DNA from: Bremerella volcania
Lineage (GTDB): Bacteria > Planctomycetota > Planctomycetia > Pirellulales > Pirellulaceae
Assembly: GCF_007748115.1 (NCBI RefSeq)
Contig: NZ_CP036289.1
Span: 4,278,001-4,342,000 of the forward strand
Direction: 5' to 3'
Length of the DNA stretch: 64,000 bases
Made by a program: the position numbers and the translations under genes. Positions 6,639 through 14,543 of this stretch are shown in pieces (the stretch's first letter is position 1; the number at the start of each line of letters is the position of its first letter). The notes under the pieces were generated by a model, which worked only from the letters and a program-made list of their open reading frames with translations, was not told the origin of the DNA and did not search any database.

Positions 6639-8671
6639 GCGACCCATCAACCCAGCGACTAGTCAAGTATCAATTGACTATGGAGATGGCCCCGGATGCC
6701 GAGCAGAACGCCAAACGGTTTTCTGCCCTGATGGGGATGATCCAGAACGAAGCACTGAACCACGTAAAGAACTCTGCGAAGGCACGCGAGGAACGCGAAA
6801 CGTCTGCCGTCGACAAGATCAATCAAGAGCACCGCAAGCAGCTTGGGGTCATGGAGGATATCCATACCAAGGCAACCCGCATGGTCGAGATTGCCGAGGA
6901 AGAGCGTACTCGGATCATCAAGCATGAAACCGAAAAGCAGACAGAGGCCCGCAAAACGGCCCTTGAAAAACTGGAAGAGCAACACCGCAAGCACGTCGAC
7001 GGAATCCATCGATCGACACGGGAAATGCACGATTCGTTCCTGTCAGCCGGAGAAGGACTTGTTACGTTTGGCCGTGGCTTGGCTGAAATCGGCGTGGCCG
7101 GCGAAGAGGACATTGAAAAAATGCTGCGCGTGCTCATTCGCGTGCAAGCCGTAGTCGACGTCACTAAGGGTGGTATCGAGATCTACCGGGGTATTCGTTC
7201 GGCCGTCGATGCCTACCGCAATTCGGTACTTGCTGCAGCAGCTGCCGAGGAAGCTCTCAACCTGGCCAGGGCACGAGGGGGAACTCGAGCCGCGGCGAAT
7301 CTGGGGCTGACCGGTCTGGGCACTACCGCCACAACGGTAGCCTCGGGAACGATCGGCACAACGGGCCTTGGTTCAACCCTGACGACGGCAATCGCCGGCC
7401 TGGGTACTACGCTAAGCGGTGCGATTCTTTCGATTCCTGGGGCTCTTGCGTTGGCAATCGCGGGTGTCGGTGCCGGTGGTGCGATGGCCTTCAACGTGGG
7501 CGGAATCCGAGACCGATCCGCAAACGCAATCGATCCTACCATGGTCGACCCCAATAGCATGATGGGCTCAATCGGCGGCAGCATGGACCGCATCGGCCAA
7601 TTCGACACGCTGTTCTTCGGTGGATTGCCCATCAATCGGCTATCGATGTTCAACGGCCTGGAAGCCCTGCAGGACTCCGCCAAGGCTCGCCAGACGATTA
7701 CCCAGCAGATGGAAGCCAAGCGGCAATCCTACTTGAGCGGTGAAGAGTTTGAGCAATTCCAGCGAGACAACAACGCACGGCAAAACCAGTTCGATCTACG
7801 GCGCCAACTTCGCCAGCTGGCCATTCAACGAGAACAGGAGATCGACGCACTTACCGGTGGGCCCAATCTGGAAACCGTCAGGGATCGTTTCGGCATCGCC
7901 CAACGTGACCTAAAAACCGCCCGGCAGCAGTTCTCCATGGCCGAATCGCTTGAACCTGGTCGCATGCAGCGAGAGGAACTTGTAAGGGCCCAGAATCAAC
8001 TGGTTGAAGCTCACCAACGCGTCAAAGATCTTACCGAGCGTCGAATCCAACTTGAGCGGGAAGCGGGGCAGGAATCGATTGCGGCCGCAAGGGCACGCAG
8101 TAGCGAACTGCAGAAACAACTCGATCTTGCCAAGCAGCAACGCATGGAAGCCGAGAGCCGCTATCTATCGGCAAAAGAACGATTTGGCCAAATGGACGAA
8201 GTAAGCCAGCACAATGCCATCATGGCCATGCAGCGGGCCCAACGCCTGGGCATCGGCAGGGCCGGCGAATTGAGCAGAGACGAACGCATGATGCTGCGAA
8301 ACATCGGCACCCAACAAGCCGAGCAGTTTGCCCGAGCAGGCGATACGGCAGCCGCCGAGATTGGTAATTTCGATCAGTTCTTCGGCACGATGGAACGCCA
8401 GGTTCTGAACCAGCTGGGCGACGGCTCCCCTGGTAACCGCAAGATCATTTCCGAGCTTCAGGCAAAGCTCGATATTGAGAGTCGCATCATTGTCGAGACG
8501 AAACTAGATGTCGAAAAGATAACCAAAACGGTTGTAGATGCTGCTACAAGTGATATTGATCACAAATTTGAACTAATGAATCAACAGATACGGCAAGACA
8601 TAGAGCAGCAAGGATCTAACCGTTCCTCAATGTTTGGTGGTGGCCCCGGGCAAACGCGAGTCGGCGGTTAG
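6635..8671 (+). CDS. Tail tape-measure-like protein
   Basis: This 678-residue protein is built like a phage tape measure. Residues about 30-130 are charged coiled coil (HRKQLGVMEDIHTKATRMVE and onwards). Then comes a helical patch, and at about 215-300 a Gly/Ala/Thr-rich hydrophobic stretch (LTGLGTTATTVASGTIGTTG). A long Gln/Arg/Glu-rich coiled coil follows to about 540. Tape measures set tail length at roughly 0.15 nm per residue, which would give about a 100-nm tail. It is translated from ATG 6635, overlapping the chaperone stop. No peptidase or lysozyme motif is visible. No other tail gene follows, which is unusual. A generic coiled-coil membrane protein is the alternative, but the upstream frameshift pair argues for a tape measure. 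Confidence 0.7.
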   Translation: MSDPSTQRLVKYQLTMEMAPDAEQNAKRFSALMGMIQNEALNHVKNSAKAREERETSAVDKINQEHRKQLGVMEDIHTKATRMVEIAEEERTRIIKHETEKQTEARKTALEKLEEQHRKHVDGIHRSTREMHDSFLSAGEGLVTFGRGLAEIGVAGEEDIEKMLRVLIRVQAVVDVTKGGIEIYRGIRSAVDAYRNSVLAAAAAEEALNLARARGGTRAAANLGLTGLGTTATTVASGTIGTTGLGSTLTTAIAGLGTTLSGAILSIPGALALAIAGVGAGGAMAFNVGGIRDRSANAIDPTMVDPNSMMGSIGGSMDRIGQFDTLFFGGLPINRLSMFNGLEALQDSAKARQTITQQMEAKRQSYLSGEEFEQFQRDNNARQNQFDLRRQLRQLAIQREQEIDALTGGPNLETVRDRFGIAQRDLKTARQQFSMAESLEPGRMQREELVRAQNQLVEAHQRVKDLTERRIQLEREAGQESIAAARARSSELQKQLDLAKQQRMEAESRYLSAKERFGQMDEVSQHNAIMAMQRAQRLGIGRAGELSRDERMMLRNIGTQQAEQFARAGDTAAAEIGNFDQFFGTMERQVLNQLGDGSPGNRKIISELQAKLDIESRIIVETKLDVEKITKTVVDAATSDIDHKFELMNQQIRQDIEQQGSNRSSMFGGGPGQTRVGG

Positions 8672-8948
8672 TCTATTCCCTCATAAACATTAGGACAAAA
8701 TCATGAACTTCTATAGACTTCTGAAAGATCGAGACAATTTGCCTGGGGGCCGATGTTCGCATGATAGCCATCCTCCCCCGCCTGCGAGACGGTTCGCCAA
8801 CGGCACGGATGCCCGCGATGCTGAACGCTGCGGGTTAGCCAACGCGAGGGTAGAAAACGGGCAGTGGCCGTTATTGGCAGGGGGCTTGCTGCATTTCTGT
8901 TGGGAAATTTCGCTCTGCGCATTGGCTACCGCCACGCGCGTCAATTGT

Positions 8949-9626
8949 TTATTGCTGCAAGATCTTTGTTTTGTCTGTCGTCATGTCCTTTATAGCCAGA
9001 GGTTGACCAAGCTCATCGTAGAGCTTCATGAATGTTATTTCGCCATCTTCCATAATACCGCTGGCCTCAATAACGCCGTTACTGCGAAACCGTTTGAAAC
9101 TTCCGCTCTTTTCGCCGCCGATAAGCTCAAATTCAGATTGAAGAGATCCGTTCTTGTGGAACAGTTTCAGGGGGCCTTCCTCGTGTCCATCAACAAAAAT
9201 GGTTTCAGAAGCGGTGCCATTGGGAAATTCAGCACGCCACTTACCATTGGCAAGCCAGTCGTTTTTGCCCCGCTTTCCCTCCTGAAACCGAACCGTATAC
9301 CCGTCTTCGTTGTGGGTGATGTTGTAGAGCATTTTTTTTGGTCGCTGCGTGTGGGCGTACTGATGACCCAAGAGAATGCCATCGATCCAGACAATATCCT
9401 CACGAACCCAAGCACCGGTGTCGAACGTCAGCACCGACGGAAAGGGGTACTCGATTCCATCGAACGTGTAGACATAGGCGCCGTCGCTGCGGATCTCTGG
9501 CGTGGGATGATCGGCGGTTTCACCCTGGCTGGTTTCACCTGGGGAGGGCTGGCCCGATGAATTGGAAGAGCAGCCGGCTATCACGGCCAGAAGGGCAACG
9601 AGCAGCGCGAACGGGAAACGGGGCAT
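8949..9626 (-). CDS. Lipoprotein with MORN/YwqK-like repeats
   Basis: This 225-residue protein has a lipoprotein signal peptide (hydrophobic LLVALLAVIAGC, lipobox Cys near residue 19). A disordered Ser/Pro/Gly linker follows, then strands typical of MORN or YwqK-type repeats (GKWRAEFPNGTASETIFVDG, GPLKLFHKNGSLQSEFEL, GSFKRFRSNGVIEASGIM). It should be anchored in a membrane by the lipid. It is on the opposite strand to all surrounding element genes, so it looks like independently expressed cargo, for instance a superinfection-exclusion or surface protein (inference). YwqK-type repeats occur in many secreted bacterial proteins of unknown role. The 8672-8948 gap beside it contains no gene I can support. 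Confidence 0.65.
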   Translation of the reverse strand: MPRFPFALLVALLAVIAGCSSNSSGQPSPGETSQGETADHPTPEIRSDGAYVYTFDGIEYPFPSVLTFDTGAWVREDIVWIDGILLGHQYAHTQRPKKMLYNITHNEDGYTVRFQEGKRGKNDWLANGKWRAEFPNGTASETIFVDGHEEGPLKLFHKNGSLQSEFELIGGEKSGSFKRFRSNGVIEASGIMEDGEITFMKLYDELGQPLAIKDMTTDKTKILQQ

Positions 9627-10147
9627 GGTCCTACCTTGAATGGGGTCAAGATGCGAGAGAAGCGAACCCCCTCAAATTAGATGGACTGACCACCCGATGC
9701 AAGCGAACGGCCGCAAATGCCATCAACAGCGGCATCAGTTTGCAGGGTGCCGGCGAATGCACGCGAAACCAGCCAGGAAGCAGCGATCGCTTGACGCATT
9801 CGGTCGCATCTGGGATTATTGGTGCTCCTGTTTTGGTTCGAAGGGCTTCGAAACCTGACGAAACAAACCGTTTAGCAACTTCAGGAAAACACCTAATGTT
9901 TGTACTTAATCAGTACAAAGGGCCAAAGGCCGAACCACCGTGCGCTTGTTCTATCGTTGATCCGTCATTGGACGGGGAGAGAAAGCAGCGCGTCCCGATG
10001 CTAACGGGATTTCGAAGCGGGGGTTCGGCCTTTCGCCGTTCTTGGATCGGCACTTGTGCACACGGATTGGGAAGTTCCTGCCAAACGGTTTCGGCGGTCG
10101 CTTCCTTTTTTCGTGCGCGGGTGCCGGCCATGGAAAGGCAAGTCACT
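9627..10147. other. 521-bp intergenic region with several hairpins
   Basis: No gene is supported here, although one forward frame happens to stay open across it and runs into the 10148 gene. The right half carries three strong inverted repeats: TTCGAAG/CTTCGAA at 9837-9852, an 8-bp stem with 5-nt loop at 9899-9919, and a 12-bp stem 9925-9936/10022-10033 (see the separate entry). The left part (9627-9830) must hold the promoter of the reverse-strand lipoprotein, but I cannot place it with confidence. Confidence 0.5.
9899..10033 (+). ncRNA. Structured RNA candidate (leader or small RNA)
   Basis: A perfect 8-bp hairpin (9899-9906 with 9912-9919) is followed by a perfect 12-bp closing stem, AAAGGCCGAACC (9925-9936) with GGTTCGGCCTTT (10022-10033). 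Inside it are GCGCT/AGCGC (9942-9946/9987-9991) enclosing CCGTC/GACGG (9962-9966/9971-9975), and a side hairpin TCCCG/CGGGA (9993-9997/10005-10009). Together they form a three-way junction. It ends about 115 nt before ATG 10148. It does not match any RNA family I recognise, and the strand is inferred from the downstream gene. A protein-binding DNA palindrome array is the alternative. Confidence 0.4.
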
Positions 10148-11098
10148 ATGACACAGCAGGACACGAACACGAATTCAGAGAAGCGAGAACGTAAGTATTT
10201 CGGAGACAAGGAGCTCGACGAAAACCACCGAGTTTTAACGGAGGGTGTGGCAATTGGTCGCTACGGCCTGGACACCTGTATGTATGACGAAGACGACAAC
10301 CCCAAAGAAGAAACGCGGGGGCATATCTGGCGACTTGTTGCCGAACCAGATCATGACGGGTATCTCGATCGAGACGAAAGCCTAGAGCTGATCGTCGATA
10401 TCCTCGACATCGACCAGCCAGTCGAGAAGGCAGCCTTTGAGCGAATCTATGCAGCTGCGGAAGAACTGAAGGCCCTGGGCAGGAAGATCGAGCTTGCCTA
10501 CATCAAGGCCACCGGTGATATCGGACCACCACCGACGGTCGGCGATGACCTTCAAGCCAAGTACGATGCGGAATGGGGGCCTGAGATCATTCCCAACGTC
10601 CGCATTAAGCACAATCCCAAGTCCGGCCTGATCGATGACGACGGCAACAAGATCGAAGGCACGCGAGGCCATATCCACGATCTGGAATTCAACGACAAGG
10701 CACTGGACGAACGCGGGGGAATCTTCACCCTGGCCGATTACTTCGACGATCGAGACGCCCCCACGGTCAACGAGGCTGCCGCCAAGCGTATCTTGGAAGC
10801 GTCCGGCCAGCTGCGTGACACAGCCCTCGAGCTTGCACCACGCATGGCCGAACAGGTTTCCCGGCTCATGGTCGAGATCACCGGGCCCGATCAACCGCGA
10901 TACGTCGTTGCCTTCAAAGATCCTCGTGTAGGGTTTGTCGAGAACCACAACCAGCGATCGACCGACGGCACAACGGCCCGCATTATCGAGCGTCCTACCC
11001 TGGCCGATGTCCCCAGCTTGGATTTCAACCAGGCGAAGGAGAAGGCCGGCGAAAGTGGAAACACCAGCAGCACGGCCCCTGATGGCCCAAACCAGTAA
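10148..11098 (+). CDS. Protein with two copies of an uncharacterised RGH(I/L) domain
   Basis: A 316-residue acidic protein. I chose ATG 10148 (an ATG at 10130 is also possible) because the frame upstream is intergenic and antisense to the lipoprotein. Two segments repeat one pattern: about 34-120 with RGHIWRL at 57-63, and about 144-232 with RGHIHDL at 173-179. The pattern is an Asp/Gly/Asn-rich loop, RGH(I/L)(W/H), a loop with LD, a strand ending in (I/Y)(L/F)D-D, then an amphipathic helix (ERIYAAAEELKALGRK; KRILEASGQLRDTALEL). The same domain occurs once in the gene at 11473. I know no family for it. The role may be structural or regulatory in the element. Confidence 0.6.
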   Translation: MTQQDTNTNSEKRERKYFGDKELDENHRVLTEGVAIGRYGLDTCMYDEDDNPKEETRGHIWRLVAEPDHDGYLDRDESLELIVDILDIDQPVEKAAFERIYAAAEELKALGRKIELAYIKATGDIGPPPTVGDDLQAKYDAEWGPEIIPNVRIKHNPKSGLIDDDGNKIEGTRGHIHDLEFNDKALDERGGIFTLADYFDDRDAPTVNEAAAKRILEASGQLRDTALELAPRMAEQVSRLMVEITGPDQPRYVVAFKDPRVGFVENHNQRSTDGTTARIIERPTLADVPSLDFNQAKEKAGESGNTSSTAPDGPNQ

Positions 11099-11128
11099 CT
11101 GAGTATTCGTCCAGCGAATGGACTCGCG

Positions 11129-11153
11129 AGGGGTCAGGGAAGGCCCCTTTTTA
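11129..11153 (+). terminator. Intrinsic terminator after the RGH-domain gene
   Basis: AGGGGTC (11129-11135) pairs with GGCCCCT (11142-11148) around AGGGAA, followed by a short T run. It lies 30 nt past the stop at 11098 and ends just before the convergent small membrane gene. Confidence 0.6.
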
Positions 11154-11157
11154 TTTC

Positions 11158-11340
11158 CTATTGCTGGCTGAATTGCCAAGCCAAACAGATGATAGCACCT
11201 GTCAGAACTACCGTAAGTAACGCCGCGAATTGAATCGCTTCCTGCAGTTTTTGAGGTAGCAACCGCCACAACAATACGAACTGATGGGCCATATCTTTGG
11301 CCATGGTTGATAGCATTCGCTCGAGCTGTTTTGCGATCAT
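11158..11340 (-). CDS. Small single-pass membrane protein (60 aa)
   Basis: The N-terminal half is amphipathic and basic (IAKQLERMLSTMAKD, LLWRLLPQKLQEA). The C-terminal third is one hydrophobic helix (IQFAALLTVVLTGAIICLAW), so it should be membrane-anchored at the C-terminus. GGAG lies about 10 nt upstream of the ATG on the reverse strand, which supports a real gene. It is convergent with the RGH-domain gene, and the terminator between them fits this arrangement. Small size and a single membrane segment would suit a holin-like or toxin-like peptide, but there is no direct evidence for either. Confidence 0.45.
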   Translation of the reverse strand: MIAKQLERMLSTMAKDMAHQFVLLWRLLPQKLQEAIQFAALLTVVLTGAIICLAWQFSQQ

Positions 11341-11472
11341 TGTTCAATGCTCCAATAGAGGGGAAAAGGATACAAACCTCATCGAATTCCATTGAAGGCA
11401 AAAGCCAACAAATCAACCAAAAATCAGGCAAGATCTCACTGAACGCCAGATAGCACTCCCAGAAAGGCACGG

Positions 11473-11841
11473 ATGACACAGACAACCCAACCACGGAAAA
11501 CCAAGCCAGATGGCCAAACCCAACAGCCCGAAGCCGAAATAGCACCTGGCGTTGTTGTTCGCTACGCCCCGCGGCTATGCGATCGGAACGAAGACGGAAC
11601 GCCCAACCGGATCAGCCGTGGCCATCTGCATCGGGTGAAGGTTGGCGGCCGACTCGATCCAGGCGAGCCCCTACGTTTCCGGTTCGTGGTCGATGATCGA
11701 GACGGCCCCATTCCTCAGATCACAGCGGACAAGGTACGACGCGCGGCAATCGATCTCCTTCGCCTGGCTGACTTCCTGGCCGGCCTGCGACCGAACGCGT
11801 ACCAGTGGAAGAAGCCGGCGAAAGCCAAACCCAAACGATGA
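11473..11841 (+). CDS. Single-copy RGH-domain protein (122 aa)
   Basis: After a disordered Gln/Pro-rich leader (1-22), residues about 24-108 match the domain duplicated in the 10148 protein. They have an Asp/Asn/Gly-rich loop, RGHLHRV at 49-55, then LDPGEPL, a strand into VVDDRDGP (72-79) and a helix RRAAIDLLRLADFLAGL. The tail is basic (KKPAKAKPKR), so nucleic-acid contact is possible. It lies directly upstream of the integrase (45-nt gap) and is probably co-transcribed with it. A role as recombination accessory or regulator is only an inference from position. Confidence 0.6.
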   Translation: MTQTTQPRKTKPDGQTQQPEAEIAPGVVVRYAPRLCDRNEDGTPNRISRGHLHRVKVGGRLDPGEPLRFRFVVDDRDGPIPQITADKVRRAAIDLLRLADFLAGLRPNAYQWKKPAKAKPKR

Positions 11842-11886
11842 TCAACAACCGATAGCACCCTTTTCCCATGCGAGAGGACCACGACC

Positions 11887-13239
11887 ATGGCAAGTATTCA
11901 GCAACGCGGGAAGGGCTCCTTCCTGATTCAGTTCTACGATAAAGACGGCCGCAAACGTGGCGTCTCTATCAGTCGATCAACCAAGAAGTTTGCCAATAAT
12001 CTGGCGATGCACATTGAAGCCATCAACGGGGCGAACCGGTCAGGCCATCCGCTGGACGGATCTACCGCCCAGTGGCTTAGCGAGATCGGTGATACCCTGG
12101 CCGGCAAACTGGCAAAAGTGGACCTGATCAAACCCCGAAGCGTCAAAACCTTGGGGCAGTTCCTGAAGGAATACTTTGCCGAGCGTTCCGACTGGAAGCT
12201 ATCCACCCAGATCAAGCACAACACGTCTCGCAATCATCTGCTTGCCCACATCGACGAAAGCACGCCTTTGCGAGAGATCACCGAGGCCCACGCCGATAGC
12301 TTTGTGCGGTATCTGAAGAACGATATCGAGACGATGAAAAGCACGGCAACCAGGTCTAAGGTACTCTCCAACGTGAAGGAGTATTTCCGCGCGGCAGTTC
12401 GGAAGCGTCTCATTTCGGCCAGCCCTTTCGCCGGGATCTCGTTGCCCAAGCAAGGTGCCGACCGCTACCACTACGTGACCCAGGACCAAGCCGGCAAAGT
12501 CCTGGAAGCCTGCCCCGATACGCAGTGGCGTTTGATATTCGCCTTGGCCCGCTATGGTGGCGTCCGAATCCCCAGCGAAATCAACGGCCTGGAATGGTCG
12601 CACGTGCTTTGGGATCAAAACAAGATCCTCATTCACTCACCCAAGACAGAGCACCACGACGGCAGGGATAAGCGACTGATTCCCATCTTCCCGGAGCTGC
12701 GACCGTTCCTGGATGACGCTTGGGAGATCGCCCAGGCCAAAGGCTACCGCTATCTGATCATGGCCACACGCAGCAGCGACGGGCTTTCCGCTGCCTATAT
12801 CCGAAAGCGGATGCTCAAGATTATCGAGAAGTCCGGCACCCTGCCCTGACCAAAGCTTTTCCAGAATTGCCGATCGACCCGGCAGACCGAACTCGAGAAC
12901 CAATATGCCAGCCACAAGGTTTGTGCTTGGATGGGCAACACCGAACGGATAGCCCGAAAGCATTACCTGCAGGTGACGGAAGACGACTTCCAAGAGGCGG
13001 CCGGCATCACAAAAGAGATCCAGGACGATCAGCCAAGCAAGGCCGGCAATCCTGAAATTGGAAAAGTGATGACACAACTGATGACGAAGATAGCGGATGA
13101 TGACGGAAGCGAGGGGAAAGAATTACTCCTTCAACTGGCCAATCTCCTAGGTAATCCCGAGGAATCCGATTTCTTCCCGTCTATTCCTACTCTTCAAGTG
13201 GGCGATGAGGGGCTCGAACCCCCGACATCTTGCTTGTAA
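11887..13239 (+). pseudogene. Tyrosine recombinase/integrase interrupted by an in-frame TGA
   Basis: The frame from ATG 11887 encodes a phage-type integrase with a SAM-like core-binding domain (about 85-185) and the first catalytic Arg region (ALARYGGVRIPSEINGLEW). It stops at TGA 12847-12849 after 320 residues. The same frame then resumes as PKLFQNCRSTRQTELE and reaches the Tyr motif RIARKHYLQV and a stop at 13239, for 450 codons in all. In related planctomycete integrases I recall the motif as WPKLFQNLRSTRQTE, so TGA probably replaces a TGG Trp codon. The truncated product lacks the second Arg and the Tyr nucleophile. The last residues are encoded within the tRNA gene, marking the attachment site. 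Readthrough or a sequencing error cannot be excluded. Confidence 0.85.
13199..13228. other. Likely attachment site (att) at the tRNA 3' end
   Basis: The integrase frame runs into the 3' half of the tRNA-Val gene, the usual geometry for tyrosine-recombinase integration at a tRNA. The tRNA 3' segment should be the core shared with the other end of the element. No second copy of this segment exists in 1-13198, so the partner site lies left of the window. The exact core limits cannot be read here. Confidence 0.55.
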
Positions 13240-13272
13240 GGCAAGCGCTCTAGCCAACTGAGCTAATCGCCC
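13199..13272 (-). tRNA. tRNA-Val (anticodon UAC)
   Basis: On the reverse strand a full cloverleaf can be folded. The acceptor stem is GGGCGAT/ATCGCCC, the D arm GCTC...GAGC, the anticodon stem CTTGC/GCAAG with loop CTTACAA (anticodon TAC), and the T arm has loop TTCGAGC. The discriminator base is A (13199) and CCA is not encoded. The 3' end faces the integrase, so this tRNA is the integration target of the element. Confidence 0.93.
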
Positions 13273-13550
13273 TGGAATCGCACAATTTAACAATCGGACT
13301 TTCACTTCGTCAACATGACACCCGAATGGTGGGCGAAGGTGTGTTTAGTCGATAAAACCGACATATTTTACCGATGATGCTGGCCATTCCCCCTGGTAGA
13401 CAACTTGTCTGGGTGACGATCTGATCGAATTCACGCATCATCCCGGAAAACATGCAAGACAACCGACTTCCGACTCCCATCTTGTGGCGGTCTAGTCGAC
13501 TATAAAGGGTAGCGGTCGCTCGAAATGGCTGATTTGATCAGGAGCCCTCC

Positions 13551-14474
13551 TTGATTTACCTGCGAATTCTCATCCTCTCGCTGCACCTCATCCTGATGAA
13601 CCTTGCTTCGGTCGGCCCACTTCTGTCGATTTGGCTCGACGCCCGATCGACGCGGCAGGAATGCCCAGAGATCGCTGCGGTTGGACGTACCGTCGGGTGG
13701 TGGTCGGTATTTGCCTTGGTTGTCGGGATCGTATTGGGCCTGATCCAGGGAATCCTGGTTTGGTCCCAGGGCAACGAAGCCTACTTTCGGGCCGTTGACA
13801 GCGTCTGGGACTCTAAGATCTTCTTTGGATTCTGGGAAATTGGTTTTTCCCTGGTCTGCACGATCGGTTATCTCCTCTGGTGGCAATTGGGAAAACGTGG
13901 CAGCCGCTGGCAGCGTTTTCTCTCACGTTTCCTCGCGATCCTGGCAGCGACCAATCTGCTGTATCACTTCCCAACTCTGTTTACGATTCTTGGGCTCATT
14001 GCACGAGGAGAAGTCGAAGTCGATTCGCCGGTCGATTCCGGCGAGTTTCGGTCGCTACTTGTCCACGGTGAAGTGATCTGGTTTACGCTTCATTTCTGGT
14101 TCGCTTCGTTCGCCGTCAGTGGTCTGGTTACGGGCATTTCATGCTTGAAAAAACTGCCTGAGGATACGCGGGAATCGACGGCCGGAATCGCGTTTACGAT
14201 CGCTCTGGTTTCAACACTACTTCAAATTCCAGTCGGTTTTGTATTAACAACCACCTTGAATTCTGCTCAGCAATCGCGTTTGATGGGCGGTGATACCTTG
14301 TGTACCGCTATGTTCGCTCTGGGCGTAGGTTTGGCTTTCTGGCTGATGCATCTTCTGGCGGGGCTCGCCTTTTTTGATCGCAGCTGGCGAAAAGCGAACA
14401 TGGCCCTGATGACACTCGCAGGAACGATTGTACTGATGACCGCGACGATGCTCCTGAGTCGTGGCGAACTTTAG
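13551..14474 (+). CDS. Polytopic membrane protein of unknown function
   Basis: A 307-residue protein starting at TTG 13551, with GGAG about 7 nt upstream. It has about eight hydrophobic segments, for example at the N-terminus (LRILILSLHLILMNLASVG), near 48-68, 95-112 and 125-150, and three at the C-terminus. Intramembrane His residues (SLHLILMN, WFTLHFWF, LMHLLAG) raise the possibility of haem binding, as in cytochrome b or bd-like proteins, but no family signature is firm. It lies just outside the integrated element and is the first chromosomal gene after the tRNA. The 13273-13550 stretch before it shows no gene. Confidence 0.65.
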   Translation: MIYLRILILSLHLILMNLASVGPLLSIWLDARSTRQECPEIAAVGRTVGWWSVFALVVGIVLGLIQGILVWSQGNEAYFRAVDSVWDSKIFFGFWEIGFSLVCTIGYLLWWQLGKRGSRWQRFLSRFLAILAATNLLYHFPTLFTILGLIARGEVEVDSPVDSGEFRSLLVHGEVIWFTLHFWFASFAVSGLVTGISCLKKLPEDTRESTAGIAFTIALVSTLLQIPVGFVLTTTLNSAQQSRLMGGDTLCTAMFALGVGLAFWLMHLLAGLAFFDRSWRKANMALMTLAGTIVLMTATMLLSRGEL

Positions 14475-14543
14475 CCTCGTGATGTTGGCCGTCATCATCG
14501 TTCCCAAGTCCAAGTTGAGTCACCTAAAGAAGAAGTCATTTCC

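Noticed and set aside
8703-9560. 285-residue frame on the + strand
   Set aside because: Antisense to the lipoprotein for most of its length, with no ribosome-binding site or family resemblance.
9338-10147. Open frame upstream of the RGH-domain protein, giving a 586-residue product
   Set aside because: It is antisense to the lipoprotein for about 290 bp, then passes through hairpin-rich intergenic DNA. Its composition (Arg/Thr/Ser-rich) is unlike protein, and ATG 10148 gives a sensible start.
12847-12849. Selenocysteine or stop-codon reassignment at the integrase TGA
   Set aside because: A Trp is expected at this site, no SECIS-like hairpin is evident just after it, and TGA acts as a normal stop in other genes of the window.
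13551-14474. Cytochrome bd subunit
   Set aside because: Intramembrane His residues are suggestive, but no diagnostic signature is visible, so it is left as an unknown membrane protein.
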